This document shows, one piece after another, positions 27,536-35,996 of a stretch of 64,000 nt of DNA. This DNA comes from Bog-375 sp049587755. Its GTDB lineage: Bacteria; Acidobacteriota; Terriglobia; Bryobacterales; Bryobacteraceae. Made by a program: the position numbers and the translations under genes. The notes beneath the pieces are model-generated. The model worked only from the letters and a program-made list of their open reading frames with translations. It was not told where the DNA came from and did no database searches. The stretch is taken from positions 45,277-109,276 of the forward strand of contig JBAVEN010000071.1 in assembly GCA_049587755.1 (NCBI GenBank). The letters are read 5' to 3'. Positions within the stretch are counted from its first letter, which is position 1. Each line of letters starts with the position of its first letter.

Positions 27536-28572
27536 CGGGTGCGGACATCCGCCGCCTGGCCGAGGCGTGCGGCTTCGATCTGGCCGGCGTAGCTCCAGCC
27601 GCACCGGCTGACGATCGCGACCAATATCACGCCTGGGTGGATGCCGGATTCGCGGGCGAAATGCTCTATCTCACCGGCCGTCGCGCTGAGATGAGGGACG
27701 ATCCGCGCGCGCTGCTACCCACGGCCCGTTCGGTGATTTGCGTCGGCAAGCTCTACAACGCGCCGCAGCCCTATTCGACGCAGTTCGACGACGCCGAGCT
27801 GGCCTGGATCTCGCGCTACGCCTGGGGCGAGGACTATCACCGCACGTTGCGGCAAGGCTTGCGGCGATTGGAAACGGCCCTCCGCGAACGCGCCGGCTCG
27901 CCCTTCGATTCGAAGATCTGCGTCGATACGGCGCCGCTCGCGGAGCGCACTTACGCGCGCCTCGCCGGGCTGGGTTGGATCGGCAAGAACACCTGTCTCA
28001 TCAACCAGCCGCGCGGATCTTGGTTCTTCCTGGGCGAATTGCTGGTTTCGCTCGAGATCGAAGCCGACGCTCCTCCGCCCGACCGCTGCGGCACTTGCCG
28101 CCGCTGCATCGATTCCTGCCCTACCGAAGCCATCGTGCCGTTTGGCGGCCGCCACGCGGTCGATTCGCGCCGGTGCATCTCGTATTTGACGATTGAACTG
28201 CGCGGCGCGATCGACGAGGACCGGCGCGCCGGCAGCGGCGGCCACGTCTTCGGCTGCGACATCTGCCAGGACGTGTGCCCATGGAACCGCCGCGCGCCCT
28301 TCACTGCGGACGTGGCGTTCCATCCGCGCCAGTGCGCGCCGCCGCTCGAGCGGCTAGCCGCGCTCAGCGAAGAGGAATTCCGCGAATTGTTCGGCGGCAC
28401 GCCGGTCTGGCGCGCCCGCTACACTGGTTTCCTGCGCAACGTGGCTGTGGCCATGGGCAACCGCGCGCTGCCGCAGTTCCGCCCCGCACTGGAAAAGCTG
28501 GCAGCATCCCCAGACCCGATGGTCGCCGAGCACGCGCGCTGGGCGCTGGGAAAACTGGGTGACGCTCGCTGA
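27532..28572 (+). CDS. queG: Epoxyqueuosine reductase QueG
   Basis: The 346-residue cobalamin- and iron-sulfur-dependent enzyme carries out the last step in queuosine formation in tRNA. The catalytic aspartate lies in ICVDTAPLAERTYA. Next come GLGWIGKNTCLI and two [4Fe-4S] motifs, CGTCRRCIDSCPTEAI and GCDICQDVCPWN. A HEAT-like tRNA-binding tail forms the last about 60 residues. The start is TTG within the stop codon of the MutS-like gene, so the genes are translationally coupled. Length fits single-chain QueG. Confidence 0.95.
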   Translation: MTGADIRRLAEACGFDLAGVAPAAPADDRDQYHAWVDAGFAGEMLYLTGRRAEMRDDPRALLPTARSVICVGKLYNAPQPYSTQFDDAELAWISRYAWGEDYHRTLRQGLRRLETALRERAGSPFDSKICVDTAPLAERTYARLAGLGWIGKNTCLINQPRGSWFFLGELLVSLEIEADAPPPDRCGTCRRCIDSCPTEAIVPFGGRHAVDSRRCISYLTIELRGAIDEDRRAGSGGHVFGCDICQDVCPWNRRAPFTADVAFHPRQCAPPLERLAALSEEEFRELFGGTPVWRARYTGFLRNVAVAMGNRALPQFRPALEKLAASPDPMVAEHARWALGKLGDAR

Positions 28573-28773
28573 AGGCAAAGGGAGTGCCGGGATTGGTCGC
28601 AAGCCGAGACCGGAGACGTGAGCACTGCCGTACTTCGGCGGGCCATTTGCGACAGAATCATCAGACGCGCAGGGGTCTGATTCCAGGGCCCTCGCAACTC
28701 GTCCCGAAATCTACCCTTTTTGAGACGGATGGGTGTACCCGTCAACACCCGCTTTCAACCTCCGTCCAATGTG

Positions 28774-29208
28774 CTAAGGCTCCAGCAGCGTTACGCGTTG
28801 ACGGGCTTTGCGGCACATGGATTCGAGGCCCCGATCGAACGTCACGAGCGCAGCGTCTGTGACCTGGCTGACCGCAAGCAGATAGCAGTCACCAAGCGCT
28901 TTCGGCGACGACAGCCGGGAGACCGAACGGGTTGCTGCGCGGAAGGCCACATCAAGTTCGAAAGGCTCCTGTCGGATTCCGACTCGCGAATCCTCGCGCC
29001 AGCGGTCGTACACTTTCCAGGCTTCGCCAATGGTCCTCGCGTCCTCGCCCATCACCGCGGATGTCGCCAGGAGCCGCAACAACCCGAGTTGCGTGAACCG
29101 GCAAAAGAAGAAACGATTGTCCGCCTGCCGGGAGAACCAGGCCCACGCGGCATCGGAGTGCATATGGTTGGCCCAGCTCAAGGCAAGCCAGACGTTCAGG
29201 TCAGGCAA
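28774..29208 (-). CDS. PIN-domain toxin, VapC family
   Basis: The 144-residue PIN-domain ribonuclease is the likely toxin of a toxin-antitoxin pair. Acidic metal ligands are visible in PDLNVWLAL at the N-terminus, in the central region (about 90-105, SSPKALGDCYLLA) and in ALVTFDRGL near the C-terminus. The middle segment FCRFTQLGLLRLLAT matches a common VapC subgroup. The start is probably TTG, lying eight bases inside the end of the antitoxin gene. VapC proteins cleave tRNA or rRNA; the specific target here is unknown. Confidence 0.85.
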   Translation of the reverse strand: MPDLNVWLALSWANHMHSDAAWAWFSRQADNRFFFCRFTQLGLLRLLATSAVMGEDARTIGEAWKVYDRWREDSRVGIRQEPFELDVAFRAATRSVSRLSSPKALGDCYLLAVSQVTDAALVTFDRGLESMCRKARQRVTLLEP

Positions 29209-29428
29209 ATAGGACGTCGTACGGATTCTCCCGGTCGGGGCTGCCAGCGGCGGGTTTACCCTTTTTCCCCACGAGAGGTCCCGTCACACGCCGCGATGGC
29301 TGCGGCTGAAATCTGCTTTCGATAGCGCCCGTAATCAGGGAACGAATCGAGGTGCGCTCCGCCGCCGCGCGCCGCCGGAGCGCGGCATGGAGATCGTCCG
29401 GAATATCGATTGTGGTTCGGACGCTCAT
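29201..29428 (-). CDS. Ribbon-helix-helix antitoxin, VapB-like
   Basis: The 75-residue protein starts MSVRTTIDIPDDLHAALRR, a ribbon-helix-helix DNA-binding strand followed by helices (RTSIRSLITGAIESRF). The basic, disordered C-terminal half would wrap the PIN toxin, which is encoded directly downstream with an eight-base overlap. Antitoxins of this type usually repress their own operon together with the toxin. CATAAT lies six bases before the ATG, so the mRNA may be leaderless. Confidence 0.85.
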   Translation of the reverse strand: MSVRTTIDIPDDLHAALRRRAAAERTSIRSLITGAIESRFQPQPSRRVTGPLVGKKGKPAAGSPDRENPYDVLFA

Positions 29429-29542
29429 GCCATAATTATGTCACATTCCGTGCCCCGGCGCACGGGCGTGAGCGCGTTTATCTTCCGCTACTCCGCTCCC
29501 GCGTTCAACAACCTGAAACCGCCGCCGCGATACGATGAAAGT

Positions 29543-30712
29543 GTGCGGCTGCTGTTGTTGGCTTCGCTTCTGATCTTCGCGGCTCAGGCCGAGGAACCCC
29601 TGGTCGAGCGCGGGTATGTCCACTTTTACAATCTCGAATACGACGAGGCCATCGCCGATTTCGAGGGCGCCATCGCGGCTCACCCCAACGATCCGGAACT
29701 GCACAATCACCTGGCGGAAGCCATCGTGTTTCAGGAGATGTACCGCGATGGCGCTCTCGAAAGCGAGCTCGTGTCCGGCAACAATTCGTTTCTGCGGCGG
29801 CCGAAACTGAACCCTACGGCGCAGACCGAGCAATGGTTCTTGGGCGAAGTGGCGAAGGCCATGTCCCTGGCCCAGGCGCGCATCGGCAAAAATCCCAACG
29901 ACGCCGCGGCGCTGTACGCTCTCGGCATTTCCTATGGTCTGCGGTCCAACTACTACTGGGTGGTGAAGAAAGCGTGGCGCGATTCTCTTAGGGACGCCAC
30001 GGCGGCGCGGCGCATGCACGCACGGGTAGAGGCGCTCGAACCCAACAACGTGGACGCGCGCCTGGTCGAGGGTCTGCATGATTACCTCGTTGGCTGCCTT
30101 CCCTGGACCTGGCGCATGCTGGGTTTTCTGATCGGGATCCACGGCGACAAGGAGCTGGGCATCCGCATCGTGCAGGACGTGGCGGCGCACGGACGCGACA
30201 ACCAGATCGACGCCGAGATCTTCTTGGGAGCCCTCTACCGGCGGGAAAACCAGACGCGCCGCGCGGTGCCGATCGTCGAGGATCTCATCCACCGCTTCCC
30301 ACGCAACTACCTGCTGCGGCTCGAGCTCTCCCAGATGTACAGCATGGCGGGCGACAAGACGGATGCGCTCGCGGCCGTCGAGAAAGTGGCGGAACTCAAA
30401 ACCCAGCGCGCCCCGGGTTACGATCGCGTCCCTTGGGGGAAAATCTACTATCAGCAAGGCACCATCGAGTTCTGGTATGGAGAGCTCGACCACGCCCTGG
30501 ACCACCTGCGACAGGTCGCCGCCGCCCCGGAGATCGACCTGAATACGAGCGTCTACACCTATCTGAGGATTGGCCAGATCTACGATTTGCAGCGGCACCG
30601 CACGCAAGCCTTGGAAGCGTATCGCAAGGCGATTGCCTATGCCCCTGAAGCCGACGGCGCGCAGCAGGCAAAGAAGTACCTGGAGACGCCCTACCGCCGG
30701 CGCACCGGCTAG
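29543..30712 (+). CDS. Secreted TPR-repeat protein
   Basis: The 389-residue protein starts at GTG with a signal peptide (VRLLLLASLLIFAAQAEEP). It contains several tetratricopeptide-like helical pairs, e.g. HFYNLEYDEAIADFEGAIAA, LYALGISYGLRSNYYWVVKK and YLRIGQIYDLQRHRTQALEAY. No enzymatic motif is seen. A TACGAT box ends six bases before the GTG and no Shine-Dalgarno is present, pointing to a leaderless transcript. The gene is divergent from the toxin-antitoxin pair. The partner of this TPR protein is unknown. Confidence 0.75.
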   Translation: MRLLLLASLLIFAAQAEEPLVERGYVHFYNLEYDEAIADFEGAIAAHPNDPELHNHLAEAIVFQEMYRDGALESELVSGNNSFLRRPKLNPTAQTEQWFLGEVAKAMSLAQARIGKNPNDAAALYALGISYGLRSNYYWVVKKAWRDSLRDATAARRMHARVEALEPNNVDARLVEGLHDYLVGCLPWTWRMLGFLIGIHGDKELGIRIVQDVAAHGRDNQIDAEIFLGALYRRENQTRRAVPIVEDLIHRFPRNYLLRLELSQMYSMAGDKTDALAAVEKVAELKTQRAPGYDRVPWGKIYYQQGTIEFWYGELDHALDHLRQVAAAPEIDLNTSVYTYLRIGQIYDLQRHRTQALEAYRKAIAYAPEADGAQQAKKYLETPYRRRTG

Positions 30713-30727
30713 GCGCCCGCCCCGCTG

Positions 30728-31072
30728 TCATTCGTCGATTTCGACTTTGACCGGCTGCTCGATGTACTTGGCGTCCTTGCCCGTGGTCAGCACCATTACC
30801 ATCAGGCGCTGCCCATGAGGTGCACGGGCCGGGATCTTGAACTTAATTGAGGTCGCGGTCTGGTCGAGCATTTCGCAGGGTAGGTCGTGCGTTCCATCGG
30901 TGAGGAACACCTTGGCAACCGCGTCCTTCTGCAGGTTCTCTCCGGTCGCGACGATCACGTCCCCAGCCTTCCCGTTCAGCGGGTCCACCGTGACCATTTT
31001 CGGCATGGGCGGTTCAGCCCACGCTGCTACGCCGACAGCCAGCAGCAGTGAGACCAAAAGAGATAGTTTCAT
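30728..31072 (-). CDS. Small secreted IPT/TIG-like protein
   Basis: The 114-residue protein has a signal peptide (MKLSLLVSLLLAVGVAAWAE). One Ig-like TIG/IPT domain follows: VTVDPLNGKAGDVIVATGEN, then VAKVFLTDGTHDLPCEML and IKFKIPARAPHGQ. Such single domains occur in secreted acidobacterial proteins. The ATG at 31072 is preferred over an upstream one because it gives the signal peptide directly. The gene is convergent with the TPR gene, 15 bases apart. Its role is unknown. Confidence 0.7.
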   Translation of the reverse strand: MKLSLLVSLLLAVGVAAWAEPPMPKMVTVDPLNGKAGDVIVATGENLQKDAVAKVFLTDGTHDLPCEMLDQTATSIKFKIPARAPHGQRLMVMVLTTGKDAKYIEQPVKVEIDE

Positions 31073-31286
31073 CTGAATATCGCTTCCTCGACTCCATGCT
31101 ATGTCCATTACAAGGCGAATTCAAGGGTAAGTGTAGAAATTCACTTCAGGCGACGCCTGGGATTCCGGTGCAATTGGGTGTTTGGGGCAATTTCCGCTCC
31201 CAGGCGGCGACCGGCGGTCCACGCAGTGGAATTCACCCGTCCCAGGCCTTCTTGCATCTTCTCCGGTTTTGATCCAAAGTACTAGA

Positions 31287-31309
31287 ACTTACAGAACTTA
31301 TTGGACTTA
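31287..31309 (+). repeat. Three ACTTA iterations, nine bases apart
   Basis: ACTTA occurs at 31287, 31296 and 31305, in perfect nine-base phase, 35-55 bases before the start of the first PEP-CTERM gene. A related ACTTCTA series lies before the second paralogue. Possible regulator-binding iterons. Confidence 0.4.
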
Positions 31310-31342
31310 TCGTTATCGAGCCAGTGTGGTACTTTTCGATCA

Positions 31343-32293
31343 GTGGTTCTTCAGAAGACCCTGTACAGATCCCTTTTTTGGGGCATCGCAGCAGTCCTTG
31401 TCACCTCCGCCGCTACCGGTGCGAGCCTGCTAACTCCCTATAATGTCATCGTCAGCGGCAGTTTTACCGACTCAAACACCGATATCGGCGGCGGGCTAGC
31501 TGTGGGCGGCTCCGCTTCGCTGGGCGGATTCAACATCACCGACGCCCTGCTCGGAGAACCCCTCACCGCTTTCCCCAGCGACACCACCTTCATCGCTGCC
31601 GGCGGTGTAACCGGCGAGGCGGCGATGGCCAACGGGAGCGGGAACTACTACTATTCCGGGACAGACTCGCAATTCTATAACAACGGCACCGGTACCAAGG
31701 ATGCGTCCAATCCGATAAACTTCACGACGACCTTTGCGCAGTTCACGAGCCTGTCTAGCACGTGGTTCACCGCTGCCACCACGTCTGGCGATGCTTGCAC
31801 GGCCGCCGGCAGCGTCACGACATGCACCGTAACCAAGGCTGGCCTGAACGTCATCGACGTCGCAGACTCCTTGGTTGCGTCGGGTCAGACGCTCAATATT
31901 ACCGGCGTTTCCGGTACAAGCTGGGTGATCCTCAACGTCACCGGCGCCACCGATACGCTATCCGGAAACATGACCATCGACGGCTCCGGCAACAATGGCG
32001 ACAGCAGCCCCGCCGGCGCCGACGATGTGCTGTTCAATTTCTACCAGGCGGCCAAAATCACATTGGGTGGCTCCTCCATGGGTAGCGTTCTGGCTCCCGG
32101 TGCCGCCGTGACGGGGGATGGCGGCCAGTTCGTCGGCTCGCTGGTTGCAGCGTCGTTCACGCAAGGCGCCACCGGCGGCACCGAGTTTCATAACTACTAT
32201 TTCCAGGGAGGGACGCCCGAGCCGGCGCCGGCAGCTTTCGTAGGAGCGGGCTTGATCGCGCTCGCATTCCTCCGCAAGCGCCGCCGGAACTAA
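31343..32293 (+). CDS. Choice-of-anchor-A family secreted protein with PEP-CTERM signal, paralogue 1
   Basis: The 316-residue protein has a signal peptide (about 1-30), then a choice-of-anchor-A type beta-helical domain: LLTPYNVIVSGSFTDSNTD, GGGLAVGGSASLGGF, FIAAGGVTG, and VLFNFYQAAKITLGG-SSMGSVLAP. A PEP-CTERM sorting signal closes it: TPEPAPAAFVGAGLIALAFL followed by RKRRRN. PEP-CTERM tails are cut by exosortase before export to the surface. Two cysteines (ACTAAGSVTTC) may form a disulfide. The start is taken as GTG at 31343, with no good Shine-Dalgarno. The next gene is a close paralogue; no exosortase is in the window. Confidence 0.8.
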   Translation: MVLQKTLYRSLFWGIAAVLVTSAATGASLLTPYNVIVSGSFTDSNTDIGGGLAVGGSASLGGFNITDALLGEPLTAFPSDTTFIAAGGVTGEAAMANGSGNYYYSGTDSQFYNNGTGTKDASNPINFTTTFAQFTSLSSTWFTAATTSGDACTAAGSVTTCTVTKAGLNVIDVADSLVASGQTLNITGVSGTSWVILNVTGATDTLSGNMTIDGSGNNGDSSPAGADDVLFNFYQAAKITLGGSSMGSVLAPGAAVTGDGGQFVGSLVAASFTQGATGGTEFHNYYFQGGTPEPAPAAFVGAGLIALAFLRKRRRN

Positions 32294-32401
32294 TCCTCCA
32301 GTTCGGAGCGTCCGAGGAACCTGCCCGCGATGTTCGGAATCGCCCGCCTCGGTCGCCTTCCTAGCCTTCCCGCTGGTTCCCACCTGTGTGTTACGTTCAT
32401 A

Positions 32402-32461
32402 ACTTCTATTTAAGACTTCTAGATCTGAAACTATACTTCTAGGACTAGCTCTGGTACTTCC
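32402..32461 (+). repeat. Three ACTTCTA repeats before paralogue 2
   Basis: ACTTCTA occurs at 32402, 32415 and 32435, with a further ACTTC at 32456. They fill the AT-rich region in front of the second PEP-CTERM gene, in the same relative place as the ACTTA series before paralogue 1. Confidence 0.4.
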
Positions 32462-32494
32462 CGGCTCCAAGCGGGCGGGTTACCGTTGGGTCAG

Positions 32495-33460
32495 GTGACT
32501 CTCAAAAGCATCGCGTACGGTGCCCTGGTGGGCGTCGGGGCGCTCCTTTTCACCTCCACGCCCACCGCCTTCGGCGCCAGCCTGCTCACACCATATAACG
32601 TCTTCGTCAGCGGCAATTTCTCCGACTCAAACACCGGCTCCGGCGGCGGTGTGGGCGGCGGGCTAGCCGTTGGCGGCGCCGCCACGCTGGGCGGTGGCAT
32701 CGCCATCGCCTCGAATCTGCTTGGGGAATCTCTCACCGCCTTCCCGAGCAGCACCACCTTCATCGCTGCCGGCGGTGTCACTCGCCGGGGAACATTGGAT
32801 ACCGGGAACTACTACTTCACCGGAACGGACAACAACTTCACCAATTCCGGTACCGGCACCAAGGACGCGTCCGATCCGGTGAACTTCACGACCTCCATGG
32901 CGCAGTTCACCACCTTGTCCACCACCTGGTCCACCGATGCAGCCACATTGGGAGATAGCTGCACAACCGCCGGCGCCGTCACCACCTGCACCGTGACCAA
33001 AGCCGGCATGAATATCATCGATGTCGCAGACTCCGCGGTTGCGTCCGGTTACACGGTCCAAATTACCGGCGTTTCCAGTGCGGACTGGGTGATCATCAAC
33101 GTCGCCGGCGCCACCGATACGCTGTCCGGAACCATCACCATCGATGGATACGCTCCCAGTGGCAACACCACCAACGCCGTGGCCGATGATGTGCTGTTCA
33201 ACTTTTATCAGGCGACGGCAATCACGCTGGGCGGCTCCGTCATGGGCAGCGTTCTGGCCCCGACCGCCGCCGTGACGGGCGATGGCGGCCAGTTCGACGG
33301 CTCGCTGGTTGCGGCATCGTTTACACGTAACGCCACCAACGGCACCTATTTTTACAACTACTATTTTCAGGGAGGGCAGACGCCCGAGCCCGCGTCGGTA
33401 GCCTGCGTCGGAGTGGGCTTGATCGCGCTGGCCCTCTTGACCAAGCGCCACCTGGGCTAA
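32495..33460 (+). CDS. Choice-of-anchor-A family secreted protein with PEP-CTERM signal, paralogue 2
   Basis: The roughly 321-residue protein matches paralogue 1 along its whole length, including LLTPYNVFVSGNFSDSNTG, GGGLAVGGAATLGGG, FIAAGGVT, CTTAGAVTTC and VLFNFYQATAITLGG-SVMGSVLAP. It ends TPEPASVACVGVGLIALALL plus TKRHLG, a PEP-CTERM signal. The glycine-rich insert (SGGGVGGG) is longer than in paralogue 1. GTG at 32495 or TTG at 32486 could start it; the signal peptide is complete from either. A tandem duplication with divergence is the simplest explanation. Confidence 0.8.
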   Translation: MTLKSIAYGALVGVGALLFTSTPTAFGASLLTPYNVFVSGNFSDSNTGSGGGVGGGLAVGGAATLGGGIAIASNLLGESLTAFPSSTTFIAAGGVTRRGTLDTGNYYFTGTDNNFTNSGTGTKDASDPVNFTTSMAQFTTLSTTWSTDAATLGDSCTTAGAVTTCTVTKAGMNIIDVADSAVASGYTVQITGVSSADWVIINVAGATDTLSGTITIDGYAPSGNTTNAVADDVLFNFYQATAITLGGSVMGSVLAPTAAVTGDGGQFDGSLVAASFTRNATNGTYFYNYYFQGGQTPEPASVACVGVGLIALALLTKRHLG

Positions 33461-33556
33461 TCCCGATTCGAAGGTCGCCGAGCGCACCAGGTCTTCTATC
33501 TCCGCGCCCAGCGTCCGTCGGCGGCCTTCATTCTTTCACCGCTATCATAAAGGCTG

Positions 33557-35869
33557 ATGAGGCTACTCTCCTCGATGGCGCTGGCAGCTACGGCTCTGGC
33601 GGCGCAAACCTTTTCCGGGGGGCCGGCAATCGACCGGACCATCGACGACGCCATCGCGCAGCAAAAGCTGCCGGGCGCGGTGCTCATCGTTGGCCACCAG
33701 GGGAAGATCGTGTACGAAAAGGCGTACGGCCGGCGTGCCATCGTTCCCAAACCGGAAGCGATGACGGCCGACACCATTTTCGACCTCGCCTCCCTCACCA
33801 AGGTCGTCGCCACTACCACCGCGTTGATGCAGTTGTTCGAGCAGGGCAAGTTCCGGCTCAACGATAAGGTCACCGATTACATCCCGGAGTTTCAAGGCGG
33901 CAAGAGCGCGATCACGCTGCGCAACCTGTTCACGCATTTTTCCGGCCTCAAGCCGGACGTGCCGCTGGCCCATCCCTGGAGCGGCTACCAGACTGGCGTC
34001 CAACTCGCCTGCACCGATCCGCCCGACGGGCCGCCCGGCGCGCGCTTCGTCTACAGCGATATCAACTTTATTTTGCTGGGCGAAGTGGTGCACCGCTTGA
34101 GCGGGCAGATGCTTTCCGATTACGCGCGCGACCACATCTTCCGCCCGCTGGGCATGAAGGATACGATGTTCCAGCCGCCGCCCGCGCTGCTGCCGCGCAT
34201 CGCACCCACAGAGCGAGCGCCCACGGACAGCCCTCCACTGCGCGGCGTGGTGCACGACCCCACGGCGCGCAACATGGGCGGCGTGGCCGGGCATGCCGGC
34301 GTGTTCTCCACTGCCCAGGATCTGGCCCGCTTCGCGCAGATGATGCTCAACGGCGGCGAGCTGGACGGGGCGCGCATCGCCAGCGCGGCCACCATCCAGA
34401 AATTCACCGAGCCACAATCCCCGCCCGATCAGCCGATTCTGCGCGGGCTGGGCTGGGATATCGATTCGCCGTACTCCAGTAATCGCGGCGAGTTGTTCCC
34501 CATCGGCTCGTTCGGCCACACCGGCTTCACCGGAACTTCGCTCTGGATCGATCCTCACTCTCAGACGTACGTCATTCTGCTGGCCAATAGCGTTCACCCT
34601 TCGGGGCATCCGTCGCTTACCGCGCTGCGGTCCAAGGTTGCCACCATCGCTGCCGCAGCCATCGGGATTCAAACCCGCGGGTTGACGCTCACCGGCTACA
34701 GCGAAACCTTCACCGCCGCCGGCGTGCATCGCGTGGTAGGGCGCAACGCGGCAACGCGCACCGGCCTCGACGTGCTGGCCGAGCGGAATTTTCAGGAGCT
34801 CCAGGGCAAGCGCGTGGGTCTCATCACCAACCACACCGGCGTGGACCGCCTGGGCCGCCGCAATATCGATCTGATGCGCCGCGCCGGCATCGCCATCGCC
34901 GCGCTGTTCTCGCCCGAGCACGGCTTCGCTGGCCGCGAGGACCGGCCCGGAATCGGCGACGCGGCCGACGCCGCCACCGGCATCCACATTTACAGCCTCT
35001 ACGGCGCCACCGAGCGGCCCACGCCCGAGATGCTGCGTGGCGTCGATGCGCTGGTGTTCGACATCCAGGACGCCGGCGCGCGCTTCTATACCTACGAAAC
35101 AACGCTGGTCTACGCCATGGAAGCCGCGGCCAAGGCGGGCATTCCGTTCTACGTGCTGGACCGGCCCAATCCCATCGGCGGCACGCACGTGGAGGGGCCG
35201 CTGCTCGAGGCCGCCCACACTTCTTTCGTGGGGTATCTGGCCGGCCTGCCGGTGCGCCACGGGATGACCATGGGCGAGCTGGCGCGCTTTGCGAACGGCG
35301 AAAAGAAAATCGGCGCCGCGCTCACCGTGATTCCCCTGGCAGATTGGCGGCGCGGCGATTGGTTCGATTCCACCAATCTGCCCTGGGTCGATCCTTCGCC
35401 CAACATGCGCAGCTTGAATGCAGCCCTGCTCTATCCGGGACTAGCGATGCTCGAAGCCGCTAAGAATTTTTCGGTGGGGCGCGGCACGGACGCGCCATTC
35501 GAGCAGGTAGGCGCGGATTTCATCGGAGGCCGCGAGCTGGCGGCTTGGCTGAACTCGCGCCAGGTCCCCGGCGTGCGCGCCTATCCCACCAGCTTCACGC
35601 CAACCGAATCGAATTTCCGCGGCGTGCGCTTCGTGGTCACCAACCGCGAGCTGTTCGATTCCACCCGCCTGGGCCTGGAACTGGCCGCCGCGCTGGAGAA
35701 ATTCTATCCCGGCAAGATCGACTTCAGTGCCTGCGCGCGCCTGATCGGCAGCGACGATGTCATCCGCCAACTTACGGCCGGCGAGGACCCGCGCACCATC
35801 CAGCAAAGCTTCACCGACGCTCTCGCCAGCTTCGTCCAACTGCGCGAGAAGTATCTGCTGTACCACTGA
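33557..35869 (+). CDS. Secreted beta-lactamase-fold amidase fused to DUF1343 exo-muramidase (AmiE-NamZ-like)
   Basis: The 770-residue protein has a signal peptide (1-16) and two catalytic domains. Residues about 20-365 form a serine beta-lactamase/penicillin-binding fold: SLTK (Ser79, Lys82), a YSDIN motif near 167 and HTG near 318. Residues about 395-770 match DUF1343: GKRVGLITNHTGVD, LFSPEHGFAG, LDRPNPIGG and WVDPSPNMRS. In Bacillus subtilis the counterparts are separate neighbours, the amidase AmiE and the exo-N-acetylmuramidase NamZ (YbbC), which together dismantle cell-wall fragments. The fusion implies one protein performing both cuts outside the cell. TATCAT ends eight bases before the ATG, suggesting leaderless transcription. 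Confidence 0.82.
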   Translation: MRLLSSMALAATALAAQTFSGGPAIDRTIDDAIAQQKLPGAVLIVGHQGKIVYEKAYGRRAIVPKPEAMTADTIFDLASLTKVVATTTALMQLFEQGKFRLNDKVTDYIPEFQGGKSAITLRNLFTHFSGLKPDVPLAHPWSGYQTGVQLACTDPPDGPPGARFVYSDINFILLGEVVHRLSGQMLSDYARDHIFRPLGMKDTMFQPPPALLPRIAPTERAPTDSPPLRGVVHDPTARNMGGVAGHAGVFSTAQDLARFAQMMLNGGELDGARIASAATIQKFTEPQSPPDQPILRGLGWDIDSPYSSNRGELFPIGSFGHTGFTGTSLWIDPHSQTYVILLANSVHPSGHPSLTALRSKVATIAAAAIGIQTRGLTLTGYSETFTAAGVHRVVGRNAATRTGLDVLAERNFQELQGKRVGLITNHTGVDRLGRRNIDLMRRAGIAIAALFSPEHGFAGREDRPGIGDAADAATGIHIYSLYGATERPTPEMLRGVDALVFDIQDAGARFYTYETTLVYAMEAAAKAGIPFYVLDRPNPIGGTHVEGPLLEAAHTSFVGYLAGLPVRHGMTMGELARFANGEKKIGAALTVIPLADWRRGDWFDSTNLPWVDPSPNMRSLNAALLYPGLAMLEAAKNFSVGRGTDAPFEQVGADFIGGRELAAWLNSRQVPGVRAYPTSFTPTESNFRGVRFVVTNRELFDSTRLGLELAAALEKFYPGKIDFSACARLIGSDDVIRQLTAGEDPRTIQQSFTDALASFVQLREKYLLYH

Positions 35870-35996
35870 GCGGCGGGTAGACCCCTCGCACGACAGCCAT
35901 CCGAAAGCGTCTGTACGGGGCTTTTCACCACCAGCCAGCTTACGGGAGCAGACGGGCAAACTAAAACTGAGAGATACTGCATCTCAGCGGCCCGCC

